Shown piece after piece: positions 17,961 through 26,465 of a stretch of DNA of 64,000 bases. The position numbers and the translations under genes are program-made. The stretch is taken from the NCBI GenBank assembly GCA_050179645.1, contig JBFXEX010000001.1:62001-126000 (forward strand). Reading direction: 5' to 3'. The notes beneath the pieces were generated by a model. The model ran no database searches. It worked only from the letters and a program-made list of their open reading frames with translations, and was not told the DNA's origin. This DNA comes from VAZQ01 sp050179645 (GTDB lineage: Bacteria > Pseudomonadota > Alphaproteobacteria > Rhizobiales > Xanthobacteraceae). Every line of letters starts with the position of its first letter. Position 1 is the first letter of the stretch.

Positions 17961-18000
17961 GACCGCACATAATGGCGGTCTGGTTTGGTATTAGACCAAA
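17961..18000. promoter_or_regulatory. Two inverted repeats in the lysR-hydrolase divergent region
   Basis: GACCGC-N8-GCGGTC at 17961-17980 and TTTGGT-N5-ACCAAA at 17984-18000 are both perfect. The second has the T-N11-A form used by LysR regulators. They sit just upstream of the lysR start (17922) and 117 bases before the hydrolase ATG, so they probably are the recognition and activation sites. Confidence 0.6.
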
Positions 18001-18116
18001 GGTCGTAGTGCATCAAACTATCTAAAACTCCACGCCTCCAATTCACTAATTCTGGCAGCTAGAGTCCGTTATTCACCGCCGCGAACTCAAAAACCGAATA
18101 CCAGGGAGCAGTGCCC

Positions 18117-19010
18117 ATGAGCGAGGACCGCGGCGCAAGCTACCAGAGCGTCTGGAAGCACATGATGACGGTGCCGTTCCGGCAGGACTACGTCATGGCC
18201 GATGGCCTGCGCACGCGGTACGTGCAGGCGGGCTCGCCAAAGTCGCCTGCCCTGCTGCTGCTCCACGGTACGGGCGGGCACTGGGAGACGTTCTGCGCGA
18301 ATCTCGGCGCCTTCTCGGAACATTTCAATTGCTATGCGGTCGACATGATGGGCTGCGGTTTCACCGACAAGCCGGACAAGCCATACGAGATCAAGGATTA
18401 CGTCGCTCATCTCGTTGCATTCATGAACGAGGTCGGGCTCACCTCCGCATCGATAGTCGGCGTGTCGCTCGGGGCTTGGGTAGCGACACGCATGGCGCTC
18501 GCACATCCGGACCGTGTCGATAAGATGATTCTCATCTCGCCGCCCGGACTTCTGCCGCTGCGGGCAGCAAGCGCCTCTACGATCGCGAACCGTCGCGCCT
18601 CCGCTGCCGATCCGTCGTGGGAAAACATCTCGAAGGTCTTGTCGAATCTTGTCTACGACAAGACAACGCTCATGGACGACATGGTCGCGGTACGACAGCG
18701 GGTCTACTCGCTGCCCGGGATCGAGCAGATCATGCCGCGAATGCTGACATTGTTCGATCCCGACATCCGCGCGCGCAACAATCTGTCCGAGGCAGAGTGG
18801 CGCTCGTTGCGTAAGCCGGTCCTCGTTATCGGCCACATTGACTCGCCTGACCTGTACCTGGAGACGGCCGACAAGATCATGGACCTGCTGCCGATGGCGC
18901 GGCGGGTGAACATGCGCAAGACGGCCCATTGGTCGCACCTCGAAGATCCGGAAACCTTCAATCGGCTGGCCATCGAATTCCTCCAGCAGAAGGACGCGGC
19001 GGCCGCATAG
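18117..19010 (+). CDS. Alpha/beta hydrolase, meta-cleavage-product hydrolase-like
   Basis: 297-aa alpha/beta hydrolase. The oxyanion motif is LLLHGTGGHWETF (residues 47-59), the nucleophile elbow GVSLGAW with S117, the probable acid D242, and the His H271 in AHWSHLEDP. Pattern and length fit MhpC/BphD-type enzymes that split the C-C bond of meta-cleavage products. That role matches the extradiol dioxygenase 3 kb upstream. The ATG at 18117 has AGGGAG about ten bases upstream; a GTG two codons earlier is possible. The Bug receptor at 19138 follows. Confidence 0.85.
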   Translation: MSEDRGASYQSVWKHMMTVPFRQDYVMADGLRTRYVQAGSPKSPALLLLHGTGGHWETFCANLGAFSEHFNCYAVDMMGCGFTDKPDKPYEIKDYVAHLVAFMNEVGLTSASIVGVSLGAWVATRMALAHPDRVDKMILISPPGLLPLRAASASTIANRRASAADPSWENISKVLSNLVYDKTTLMDDMVAVRQRVYSLPGIEQIMPRMLTLFDPDIRARNNLSEAEWRSLRKPVLVIGHIDSPDLYLETADKIMDLLPMARRVNMRKTAHWSHLEDPETFNRLAIEFLQQKDAAAA

Positions 19011-19137
19011 CCAACGTCGCGGATTGCATAGCGGAGTCGACCTTTTTCGAGAAATTATATGGACGAAGCTGCGTCCGCGGGAAATGATGGATCGTATTGC
19101 GCCGGCAGACAATGAGCGCAGCAAGAGGGAGTGCGCC

Positions 19138-20157
19138 GTGAATGGATCAGTTACGCGCGATCGCCGCGCTCGAATATTCCTGCGAACCTGCCGACGCGTC
19201 ACCGTCCTGTTCGTTCTCGCACTGCTCTTCGTAGCGTCAGATGCGAGAACGCCGCGTGCGCAGGAGTTTCCCGCAGGAACCGTCCGATTTATCGTTCCGT
19301 TCCCTGCGGGCGGTCCCGCTGATATCCTGACACGTAAGATCGCGGACATACTGGGCCGGGACTGGAAGAAGCCCATCATCGTCGAAAACATCGTGGGTGG
19401 CGCGAATATCGTGGCCATCCAAGCGGCAATTCGGGCGCCGGCCGATGGACACACCATCATTCTGATTCCGGATGTTCCGCTTGCGCTCTATCCTTTGATG
19501 TACGCGAAACTCCCGTATAACCCGGACACCGACCTCGCGCCGATTACGACGCTGATCAGCTTCCCGGCCGTTCTTGTGGTCAACGCGAAGGTTCCAGTCT
19601 CAAATTTCGTCGAATTCCTCGAGTACGCAAAGAAAACTCCAATCACCTACGGGTCGTTCGGACCCGGATCGGCGCCGCATCTACACAATGAGTTGCTCAA
19701 GTCGCTCGTCAAGATCGATATGCTACATGTGCCATATCGCGGCGCCGCGCCGCTCATGCTGGCGCTGACACGGAACGAGATTCAGACTACCATCATCGGT
19801 GCCGGGAGTACGGTGGCCTCGATCAAGGCCGGGACGCTGCGCGGTCTTGCAGTCGATGGCGATAACCGCCATCCGCTCCTGCCCGATGTTCCGACGTTCA
19901 AGGAGGCTGGCTTGTCCGGCATGATCGCGCCTAATTGGTTCGCATTGCTGGCACCTCCCAAGACGCCGCAACCGATCATTGAGAAGATCAATCGCGATGT
20001 TGCGAAAGCCATGAAGGATCCGACGGTCACGAGCTACCTGGAGACGAATGGGCAGAGCGTGGCCACGGACACACCAGACGAGCTTGCGCGAAGAATTCAG
20101 TCGACACGAAAATTCTGGAAGCCGGTCATTGAGGCTGCGGGCATTCGCATCGAATGA
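19138..20157 (+). CDS. Bug family TTT substrate-binding protein (5)
   Basis: 339-aa periplasmic receptor with a long signal region: RRARIFLRTCRRVTVLFVLAL and cleavage near RAQE, then VRFIVPFPAGGPADILTR and VENIVGGANIVAI. The GTG at 19138 is preferred because GAGGGAG lies eight bases upstream; ATG codons at 19084 and 19087 give longer tails. It follows the hydrolase by 127 bases and is the last intact gene before the IS21 fragment. Confidence 0.88.
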   Translation: MNGSVTRDRRARIFLRTCRRVTVLFVLALLFVASDARTPRAQEFPAGTVRFIVPFPAGGPADILTRKIADILGRDWKKPIIVENIVGGANIVAIQAAIRAPADGHTIILIPDVPLALYPLMYAKLPYNPDTDLAPITTLISFPAVLVVNAKVPVSNFVEFLEYAKKTPITYGSFGPGSAPHLHNELLKSLVKIDMLHVPYRGAAPLMLALTRNEIQTTIIGAGSTVASIKAGTLRGLAVDGDNRHPLLPDVPTFKEAGLSGMIAPNWFALLAPPKTPQPIIEKINRDVAKAMKDPTVTSYLETNGQSVATDTPDELARRIQSTRKFWKPVIEAAGIRIE

Positions 20158-20357
20158 TTTGATCGCTCAACTCGCTACCGCATGCCGGCCGACTATCTTC
20201 AGAATGAGCCGCAATTCGGCGAATTGATTTCTGTGCGTATCTTGCGAGCCCTCCTGCGTCGACCGGCTACACCCATTCGCTGCACTGCGGTTCGACTCGC
20301 GCGTGCGCCCTGGTCGCCCTCAAGCACCTAAGCATCGGCGGATTAGCGGCCTTTTTG

Positions 20358-20390
20358 GCCGATCCGAATGTGATCCAGTCCTGCCGAAAT
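20358..20390. repeat. 33-bp dispersed repeat, copy 2
   Basis: Near-copy of 7746-7778 (first 19 bases identical). It lies about 190 bases from the istA fragment, in the 300-base stretch after the Bug receptor stop (20157). Apart from this repeat I see nothing recognisable between 20158 and 20467. Confidence 0.5.
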
Positions 20391-20467
20391 CAGCCATAAG
20401 ATTGCTCGGAATTCGCTCGACTTCTCGTGCACCGCGAGCATGTGTGGTGGCCAGGAGATGCCGCCCT

Positions 20468-20579
20468 ATGGACCTGCCGCCCGAGACGGTCGAGACCACG
20501 ATCAAGGTCTACCTCAGTCAGATGCGGGTACGGCTCGACGAAGCCGCCAGCATCGCCAAGGCAGCAGAGGCCTGCGCGG
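20468..20579 (+). pseudogene. Truncated conserved hypothetical protein, N-terminal fragment
   Basis: An ATG at 20468 opens a protein-like segment (MDLPPETVETTIKVYLSQM, then RLDEAASIAKAAEACA). It stops looking like protein at the junction with the minus-strand istA fragment near 20580. The segment resembles the start of a small helical rhizobial protein of unknown function. It was probably cut by insertion or deletion of the IS21 element. Confidence 0.45.
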
Positions 20580-20864
20580 GTAACCGCAGCCGCGCAGTTC
20601 CTCGAATAGGCGGATCAGCGTCAGGCGCTCCCGCGACGCCCTATCTTCATTCGCCAACAGCAATTGATCGAGCTTGTCGCTCCAAGGCCCGATCTTCGGA
20701 AGCGGCTGCGCCTCTCGTTCGCAGCGAAACTCAGTCGCCTCCGAACGGATGACCTTCCGCACGACCTGCCGGGAAACGCCGAGGTCTCGGCATATTGCCT
20801 TGATCGGCTGACCGTGAACGAAATACGCGCGACGGATCTTCGCAATCGTCTCCACGACCAGCAT
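20580..20864 (-). pseudogene. IS21-family transposase IstA, N-terminal fragment
   Basis: From the Met at 20864 the minus strand reads MLVVETIAKIRRAYFVHG, then an HTH (IKAICRDLGVSRQVVRKVI), REAQPLPKIGPW and RLFEELRGCGY, matching the first ~95 residues of IS21-type IstA. It breaks near 20580, before the DDE catalytic domain; istB is absent. An IS21-like terminal sequence lies beyond the start, around 20895-20972 (repeated GGGGTCC-type boxes and CATGCCGAAACACA). Confidence 0.8.
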
Positions 20865-20972
20865 TCCAATCTTGGCCCCCATGAAAATGGAAGCCAGTGT
20901 GGACCCTCAGTGCGGGGGTCCGATTGGATGCCGATCACCCCGAAGCGGGGTCCTTATTCCATGCCGAAACAC

Positions 20973-21478
20973 ACCTTACACGATTCACACACTACGCTTG
21001 GCGGCACCATTGCCGCGGTCTTTTCCAAATGCCAATCGCAGCGTAATTGCGAATTCGCCATAGACACGATATTCGACCGACGTGTGGTCGAGCTCCAAGA
21101 CTGGCTGCGGGAGCATCGCGGCATCACCGAGCTAACGATAGTCGGCACGGCCGCATGGTGATGCGGTTTCTCCCGGCGCGCGGCAGCAGGCCGCAACGCT
21201 GGTATGCCCAGCACATTTGCGACGTGATCCTTGCGGAAACAAAGCGAGTCTCGCTCACCTATGTGAAGACGATGACGATGGCGCTCAAAGAGGATATCTG
21301 CGGTTCCTCGGCGCGCAGGGTCTGTGTCGGGCTCGACTCGAACAATGATTCCCTCTCCCAATCAATACGGATGAGGTTTTCGGCACACACAGGTTCCCCC
21401 AGAAGCCCGACATCGGATATCGTGCAAACAATCCGTTGGTCGCGCACGGCCAACCGGTCATCATTCCTTCTCTGGGGG
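20973..21478. other. Unassigned stretch between the IS21 end and Bug gene 6
   Basis: About 500 bases. Short plus-strand frames (MPKHTLHDSHTTLGG... to 21161; a frame with VSLTYVKTMTMALKEDI around 21240-21300) have some protein character but no recognised family. The frames interrupt each other, suggesting a degraded gene. No RNA gene or strong hairpin is seen. Confidence 0.3.
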
Positions 21479-22456
21479 TCAGTTGCCAATCTTGATGTTG
21501 GCGTCCTTGATCATGCGGCCGAACTTGGCGATCTCGGCGTTCTGAAAGGCCGTAAAGTCCGCCGAACTGGAACCGACAGGGATCAATCCCTGAGCGGCTA
21601 CGCGCTCGGTCACGCGCGAAGTCTTCATCGCTTCGCCGATGGCGGCGTTGAGAATTTCGAGCACATCCTTGGGCACTCCAGCCGGGCCCCACAGGCCATA
21701 CCAGGAGCCAATTTCGAAGTCCTTGAAACCCGATTCCTCGAGCGTTGGAACGTCCGGCAGCGTACCGACGCGCGTCTTGGTCGCGACAGCAATGGGCCGG
21801 AGCTTGCCGGCGCGAAACTGCTCTATCAGATTGGGCACCGGGCTGATCATTGCGCTGACACGTCCGGCGAGCAGGTCGACCAGCGCCGGGGACGTTCCTT
21901 TGTATGGCACGATCAGGAGCTTGAAGCCCGCCTCGCGCTGGATTCGCTCCATCGTGAGGTGCCCAACCGACCCCACGCCTTCCGAGCCCCAACTAAATTT
22001 ATCCGGATTTGCCCTGGCGAGCGCGATGAACTCCTGCAGCGTCTTCGCCGGAATCCCCGGATTGATGCCTACGGACAGCGGTACCGTGCCGAAATTGGAA
22101 ATCGGCGTGAAGTCCTTCGACACTTCGTAAGGAACACTCATCAGCATCGGCGTGATGACGAACAGTGAGGGATTGACCAGGAGCGTGTAACCGTCGGGCG
22201 CGCTCCGCGCCACCTGGAGCGAGCCGATCGTGCTACTCGCGCCCGCGATGTTCTCGACGATAAAGGGTTGCCCGAGTTTCTCGTGAAGGAATTGCGCGAC
22301 CGAGCGGGCAACAACATCGGTCAATCCACCTGGAGGTGCCGCCACCACCATGCGCACTGGCTTCGACGGATATCGCTGTGCAAAGGCGTCGCCGGCAGCG
22401 AAGCTCAGCGCGACCGCCAAGAATAGGGTGATAGATTTCAGCAGAGTTCGCCGCAT
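21479..22456 (-). CDS. Bug family TTT substrate-binding protein (6)
   Basis: 325-aa periplasmic receptor with a clean signal peptide (MRRTLLKSITLFLAVAL, cleavage near AFAQ), then VRMVVAAPPGGLTDVVAR and VENIAGASSTIGSL. The start at 22456 has GGAGG six bases upstream. It diverges from the SDR gene at 22622, with a perfect 6-bp inverted repeat between them. Its C-terminus (FKDFEIGSWYGLWGPAG) is typical of the family. It probably serves the SDR/isomerase group. Confidence 0.9.
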   Translation of the reverse strand: MRRTLLKSITLFLAVALSFAAGDAFAQRYPSKPVRMVVAAPPGGLTDVVARSVAQFLHEKLGQPFIVENIAGASSTIGSLQVARSAPDGYTLLVNPSLFVITPMLMSVPYEVSKDFTPISNFGTVPLSVGINPGIPAKTLQEFIALARANPDKFSWGSEGVGSVGHLTMERIQREAGFKLLIVPYKGTSPALVDLLAGRVSAMISPVPNLIEQFRAGKLRPIAVATKTRVGTLPDVPTLEESGFKDFEIGSWYGLWGPAGVPKDVLEILNAAIGEAMKTSRVTERVAAQGLIPVGSSSADFTAFQNAEIAKFGRMIKDANIKIGN

Positions 22457-22495
22457 CCGTTTCCTCCGTTTGCGCGACGTGTCTCGCGCTTAATC

Positions 22496-22516
22496 ACCGA
22501 CCATATCACCGTCGGT
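22496..22516. promoter_or_regulatory. Inverted repeat in the Bug6-SDR divergent region
   Basis: ACCGAC-N9-GTCGGT is an exact inverted repeat located 40 bases from the Bug start and 105 from the SDR start. It is a candidate operator. Six-base arms are short, so chance cannot be excluded. Confidence 0.35.
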
Positions 22517-22621
22517 AGTAGGAAAGAAACGCATTCAGCCATGCGCGCAATACATAGGGCTAGCTGCACCTTTGCGGACAGTGATAGGGTCTCGCAGGAT
22601 ATTTCCGACGGAACAGCGCGA

Positions 22622-23440
22622 ATGAGTGCGATCGACCTCGACGGCACCGTGGTGGCTATGACCGGAGCGAGTGTCGGACTCGGTAAGTCCATGTCGATTG
22701 CGCTCGCGGAATCGGGCGCTCGGATCGTGCTGGCCGCCCCGGAAATGGATCTGCTGGAGGGCGTCGCTGCCGAGATCGAGGCCAAGGTTGGCGCTGGTCG
22801 GGCGCTGCCGGTCAAGACCGACATCACCATCCGGACCGATTGCGACCGACTGCTGGAAGCCAGTATTCGCCGCTTCGGCACACTCAACGTCCTCGTCAAC
22901 AACGCCCGCCGGCCGGTGCGTGGGCCGGGCCTGCCATCGGCCGGCAACTTTCTGCCGTTCTGGGAATCCAACCCGGACATCTGGCAGGAGTCGGTTCACG
23001 TCAACGTCAACGGCACATTTCTGATCTCGCATGTCATCACGCCCACACTTATTGAGAACGGCTGGGGCCGCATCATTAACATCAACACCAGCCTCTTTGG
23101 GCTGGCGCAAAGTCGCAACTCGCCTTACGGCGTTACCAAGGCTGCGCTTGAATCCGCAACCCTGATTTTTGCGGGCGATCTCGCCGGCACGGGCGTGACC
23201 GTCAATTCGCTGCTGCCGGGCGGTGCCTGCGACACCGACCCCAACCGGCCGCCCGATCCCAAGCTCACCCTCCTTCCGATCGATATCATGAACCCGGCGA
23301 TCGTCTGGCTTGCCTCGCGGCGCTCTGACGGCAAGACGGGCGGGCGCTACATCGGCCGGCTCTGGGATAAGAGGCTGCCGCCAGACGAAGCCGCCGCCGG
23401 CGCGTTCACCCCGCCGGCGCTGCGGATGATCGGGGATTGA
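22622..23440 (+). CDS. Short-chain dehydrogenase/reductase
   Basis: 272-aa classical SDR: TGASVGLG cofactor motif (residues 14-21), LVNNAR near 92, catalytic S157, Y169 and K173 in YGVTK. It oxidises or reduces an alcohol/ketone with NAD(P). The C-terminus after residue 205 is longer and more proline-rich than usual. The Met at 22622 is chosen because the Rossmann strand begins right after it; the ribosome site is weak. The isomerase gene follows 9 bases later, so they are co-transcribed. Confidence 0.88.
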   Translation: MSAIDLDGTVVAMTGASVGLGKSMSIALAESGARIVLAAPEMDLLEGVAAEIEAKVGAGRALPVKTDITIRTDCDRLLEASIRRFGTLNVLVNNARRPVRGPGLPSAGNFLPFWESNPDIWQESVHVNVNGTFLISHVITPTLIENGWGRIININTSLFGLAQSRNSPYGVTKAALESATLIFAGDLAGTGVTVNSLLPGGACDTDPNRPPDPKLTLLPIDIMNPAIVWLASRRSDGKTGGRYIGRLWDKRLPPDEAAAGAFTPPALRMIGD

Positions 23441-23449
23441 GGTGCACCG

Positions 23450-24253
23450 ATGACCGCAATGGATATTCACGGCGACGCCCCGCCATTGCGAGGCTTCCTT
23501 CAGACGCCGCGCGCCCGCATCGGTTTGATCATCCCATCGAGCAACCGGATGACCGAGCCACAGTTACGGCACTTTGCGCCGACGGACCTCGGTATCCACG
23601 TCACGCGCCTGCAGATGACCGGGAAATGGAACCAGCCGCTGTCGGCACTCACAGACGCGATCGAGCGTGCGTCCAGCGCACTTGCTGACGCCAGGGTGGA
23701 CCTCATTGTATTCCACTGCACCGGCCATGCCATGGAGGCTGGACCCGCAGGGGACGCCCGCACACGCGAGCTGATCACGCGCGCCACCGGCATCGAAGCT
23801 CTCTCCACGGCGTCCGCAATCCAGGAGGCCATCGCCGCACTGGCTCTGAAACGCCTGATCCTGCTCACCCCCTACGGGCAGGACGTCAACGACCACGAGA
23901 TCGAGTATCTCGGACAAATCGGGGTGGCTGTCGTGCACGATGTGGCGCTGACACTTCCCGGCAGCGATGACTACCTGGCGCAGCCGCCCGAGCTTTGGCT
24001 GGAGCTCGCCCTCAACCATGCACAGGACGACGCCGATGGCTACTTCCTGAGCTGCACCAATACCACACAGATCGAGGCCATCGATCCGATCGAGCGGCAG
24101 GTCGGCAAGCCGGTGGTCAATAGCAACCAGGCTGTCCTGTGGGCGTGCGTGAAACGGCTGGGGCATAAGCTGGGCCCCGTACGCCTGCGGCCGGAACTCG
24201 GGCGCTTGGTCCGGCTCGAAAATGGGTTGCGCACGGAAGGTCGGCAACCGTAA
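23450..24253 (+). CDS. Maleate isomerase / arylmalonate decarboxylase family protein
   Basis: 267-aa member of the Asp/Glu racemase-like superfamily. Seen are the N-terminal RIGLIIPSSNRMTEP block of maleate isomerases and the two active-site cysteines, C90 in FHCTGHAMEAG and C202 in SCTNTTQIEAI. Known relatives isomerise maleate to fumarate, decarboxylate arylmalonates or racemise amino acids. A maleate-type substrate would fit the lower part of an N-heteroaromatic or aromatic pathway such as nicotinate degradation, where maleamate and maleate are made, but this is inferred. Confidence 0.82.
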   Translation: MTAMDIHGDAPPLRGFLQTPRARIGLIIPSSNRMTEPQLRHFAPTDLGIHVTRLQMTGKWNQPLSALTDAIERASSALADARVDLIVFHCTGHAMEAGPAGDARTRELITRATGIEALSTASAIQEAIAALALKRLILLTPYGQDVNDHEIEYLGQIGVAVVHDVALTLPGSDDYLAQPPELWLELALNHAQDDADGYFLSCTNTTQIEAIDPIERQVGKPVVNSNQAVLWACVKRLGHKLGPVRLRPELGRLVRLENGLRTEGRQP

Positions 24254-24396
24254 GCCGACCAGATCATTGAACGAACTGGCATGCCGGCGACAACATCGGC
24301 AAACCCTAACATCGGCAAGACCGACACCGGCGTGTACCGCAAACCTAAACCCGCACATAGTGGTGATGAAGTCCGCCAAGGATCGCGCATGAACTG

Positions 24397-25296
24397 ATGA
24401 TTCCAGTTTGTCAATCGGCGCGCAAAATTTGCACGCCTAAACACAGCATCGGGCCACCGGCCTATGAATTGCCAGCCTATCATTGGCAGCTGGAGGCGCT
24501 CGCATTCTTTGACTATCTCCTTTATGGGGTCGACAATGGTTACGCTGGTCAAGCACCGGTGCGATATTGGACGCAAGGGATCGCCGCGTATCGCACAGCA
24601 TCAAGCTGGCCCCCCGGCAGCACCGTGATCCGTCTCTATCTGGCCTCGAACGGCGTCGACCCAGCGATTCACCAGCTGGTACGCGATCCACAGCAGGGTG
24701 GACTGAACCGGTGGGCGGCGGTACCTCTCGGCGCGCTCGTGTGCGCGGGCTTTGACGAGGTGGTCAACCAGCGACTGAGCTACGAGATGCCGGTCAACGA
24801 AGAGATGGAGCTGACCGGCCCCGTATCGCTGAGTCTCTCCTTCAGCTCCAATGAAATTGATTCCCACGTGGTGGCCCGTACTGGCCTCATCTCGTCGGAT
24901 GGCGCCTTCCGAATCCTCTCATTGGGCGCGATCCGCCCAGCCTGCCGCAGGATTGATCCGGCGCGCTCCACCGCCACCGAGATCGCCATTAACATAGACG
25001 CGCTCGAGCCGCTGGTGCCGGGCGTGCCGGTGAAGCTCGTCTTCAGCCTCACGCCGCAGCCGGTAGTGCTGAAACCAGGGGAGCGCCTCCGCCTAGACAT
25101 CGCGAGCCGCACGGATCTCTTGCGCAGCGACGTGAGCCATGGGCACGCTCAGTTCGACATGCAGATCCCACCCTATTTCGCCCGCAACGCCCTCCACTAC
25201 GGTCCAGACAGTTTCATCGAGATGAGGCTCACGCGCCCAGAAGCAGACCCCATTCGATGTTGTCGCTGCCATTGCCATGCCAACCAAGTTGTCTAA
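24397..25296 (+). pseudogene. CocE/NonD-type hydrolase, C-terminal part only
   Basis: From about 24432 the frame matches the C-terminal half of X-Pro dipeptidyl-peptidase-like CocE/NonD hydrolases: PPAYELPAYHWQLEALAFFDY, NGYAGQAPVRYW, then the beta-sandwich domain (GPVSLSLSFSSNEID, VLKPGERLRLDIASRTD, LHYGPDSFIEMRL). The N-terminal alpha/beta-hydrolase half with its Ser nucleophile is missing, so it cannot be an active esterase alone. Upstream DNA (24254-24396) has no matching frame, indicating a deletion. It could still be translated as a lone domain. Confidence 0.7.
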
Positions 25297-25298
25297 CG

Positions 25299-26339
25299 AT
25301 GACAAACGTACGACATGAGACCTTCTTTGTCGGCGGGGTCTACGCGGGGCCGGCTGACGCACGCGTCATGCATGGGCAAATGAATGTCGAGATGCTGATC
25401 CCCGCAGATGTCCGACATCCCCGTCCGCTGGTGTTCGTCCACGGCGCGGCGCAGACGGCGACCGGATGGATCACCACACCGGATGGGCGGCAGGGCTGGG
25501 CGCCGTGGTTCGCCGAACGTGGCTGGCGGGTCTGCGTCGTCGATCAGCCGGCGCGCGGTCGCTCGGCTTGGCAGCCCGGGCTGGACGGTAAATTGAAGCC
25601 AGTGTCAGTAAGTCTGATCGAAGATATGTTCACCGCCCCCGAGGACAATCCCGGGTGGCCGCAGGCAAAGCTCCATACGCAATGGCCTGGCGCTTCCCGA
25701 AAAGGACATGCGGGCGATCCGGTGTTCGACCAATTCTACGCGAGCCAGGTCGCTTCTCTGGCAAACCCTGAGAGCGAGCAGCTTATGCAGGCGGCGGGCA
25801 CTGCGCTGCTGGGCCGGATTGGTCCCGCCGTGCTTATCACCCATTCGCAGGCGGGTCTTTTCGGCTGGTTGATCGCAGACGCCAACCCTGGCTTGGTCAA
25901 AGGCATCGTTGCGCTGGAGCCGGCTGGACCACCATACAAAGACGCCCTGTTTCACAGCGGTTTCGATCGGGATTGGGGTCTGACGAGCCTGCCCCTGACC
26001 TACGATCCGCCGGTCACTCCAGATTCGCCGCTGCAGTTCGAACAGCAAATCGTCGCGGACGCGCAAGACCTTGCACCATGCTGGTCGCAAAAAGGGCAGC
26101 CACGGCGACTCGTCAACTTGATAGGCATTCCGATCGCGGTGATCACGACGGAGGCCTCTTATCCTGCCGTATTTGATCACTGCACTGCACGCTATCTGCA
26201 GCAGGCCGGTGTCGAAGTCGAATTCATCCGCCTGGAGCGCGCCGGCATTCATGGCAACGGCCACATGATGATGCTGGAAAAGAACAGTCACGACATCGCG
26301 CGGTTCATCGAACAATGGCTGATTGCGAACGTTACTTAA
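25299..26339 (+). CDS. Alpha/beta hydrolase (esterase-like)
   Basis: 346-aa alpha/beta hydrolase starting 2 bases after the stop of the CocE fragment. It has an oxyanion HGAAQTATGW near residue 47, the nucleophile motif THSQAG (GxSxG replaced by HSQAG), and a C-terminal His in GIHGNGHMMMLEK. It resembles the alpha/beta-fold hydrolases found in many proteobacterial catabolic clusters. No signal peptide is evident. The substrate is unknown, probably an ester or lactone. It is the last intact catabolic gene of the island. Confidence 0.82.
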   Translation: MTNVRHETFFVGGVYAGPADARVMHGQMNVEMLIPADVRHPRPLVFVHGAAQTATGWITTPDGRQGWAPWFAERGWRVCVVDQPARGRSAWQPGLDGKLKPVSVSLIEDMFTAPEDNPGWPQAKLHTQWPGASRKGHAGDPVFDQFYASQVASLANPESEQLMQAAGTALLGRIGPAVLITHSQAGLFGWLIADANPGLVKGIVALEPAGPPYKDALFHSGFDRDWGLTSLPLTYDPPVTPDSPLQFEQQIVADAQDLAPCWSQKGQPRRLVNLIGIPIAVITTEASYPAVFDHCTARYLQQAGVEVEFIRLERAGIHGNGHMMMLEKNSHDIARFIEQWLIANVT

Positions 26340-26465
26340 GCTGCTTGGTCGAACAGCGCACGCTGAGTTTCTGAAATATCCGCTAGCAAAGCGCGGCGAG
26401 TACAGCAAAAAGTAAACCACGAAATGCCCACCGAGAGATTTTCATCGTGACCTGGGCCCCTTCTT

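Noticed and set aside
18087..19460. 457-codon minus-strand frame
   Set aside because: Antisense to the alpha/beta hydrolase and the start of Bug receptor 5, with no recognisable motif.
21047..22168. 373-codon plus-strand frame
   Set aside because: Mostly antisense to Bug receptor 6. Only its first 400 bases lie in unassigned DNA, and these match no family.
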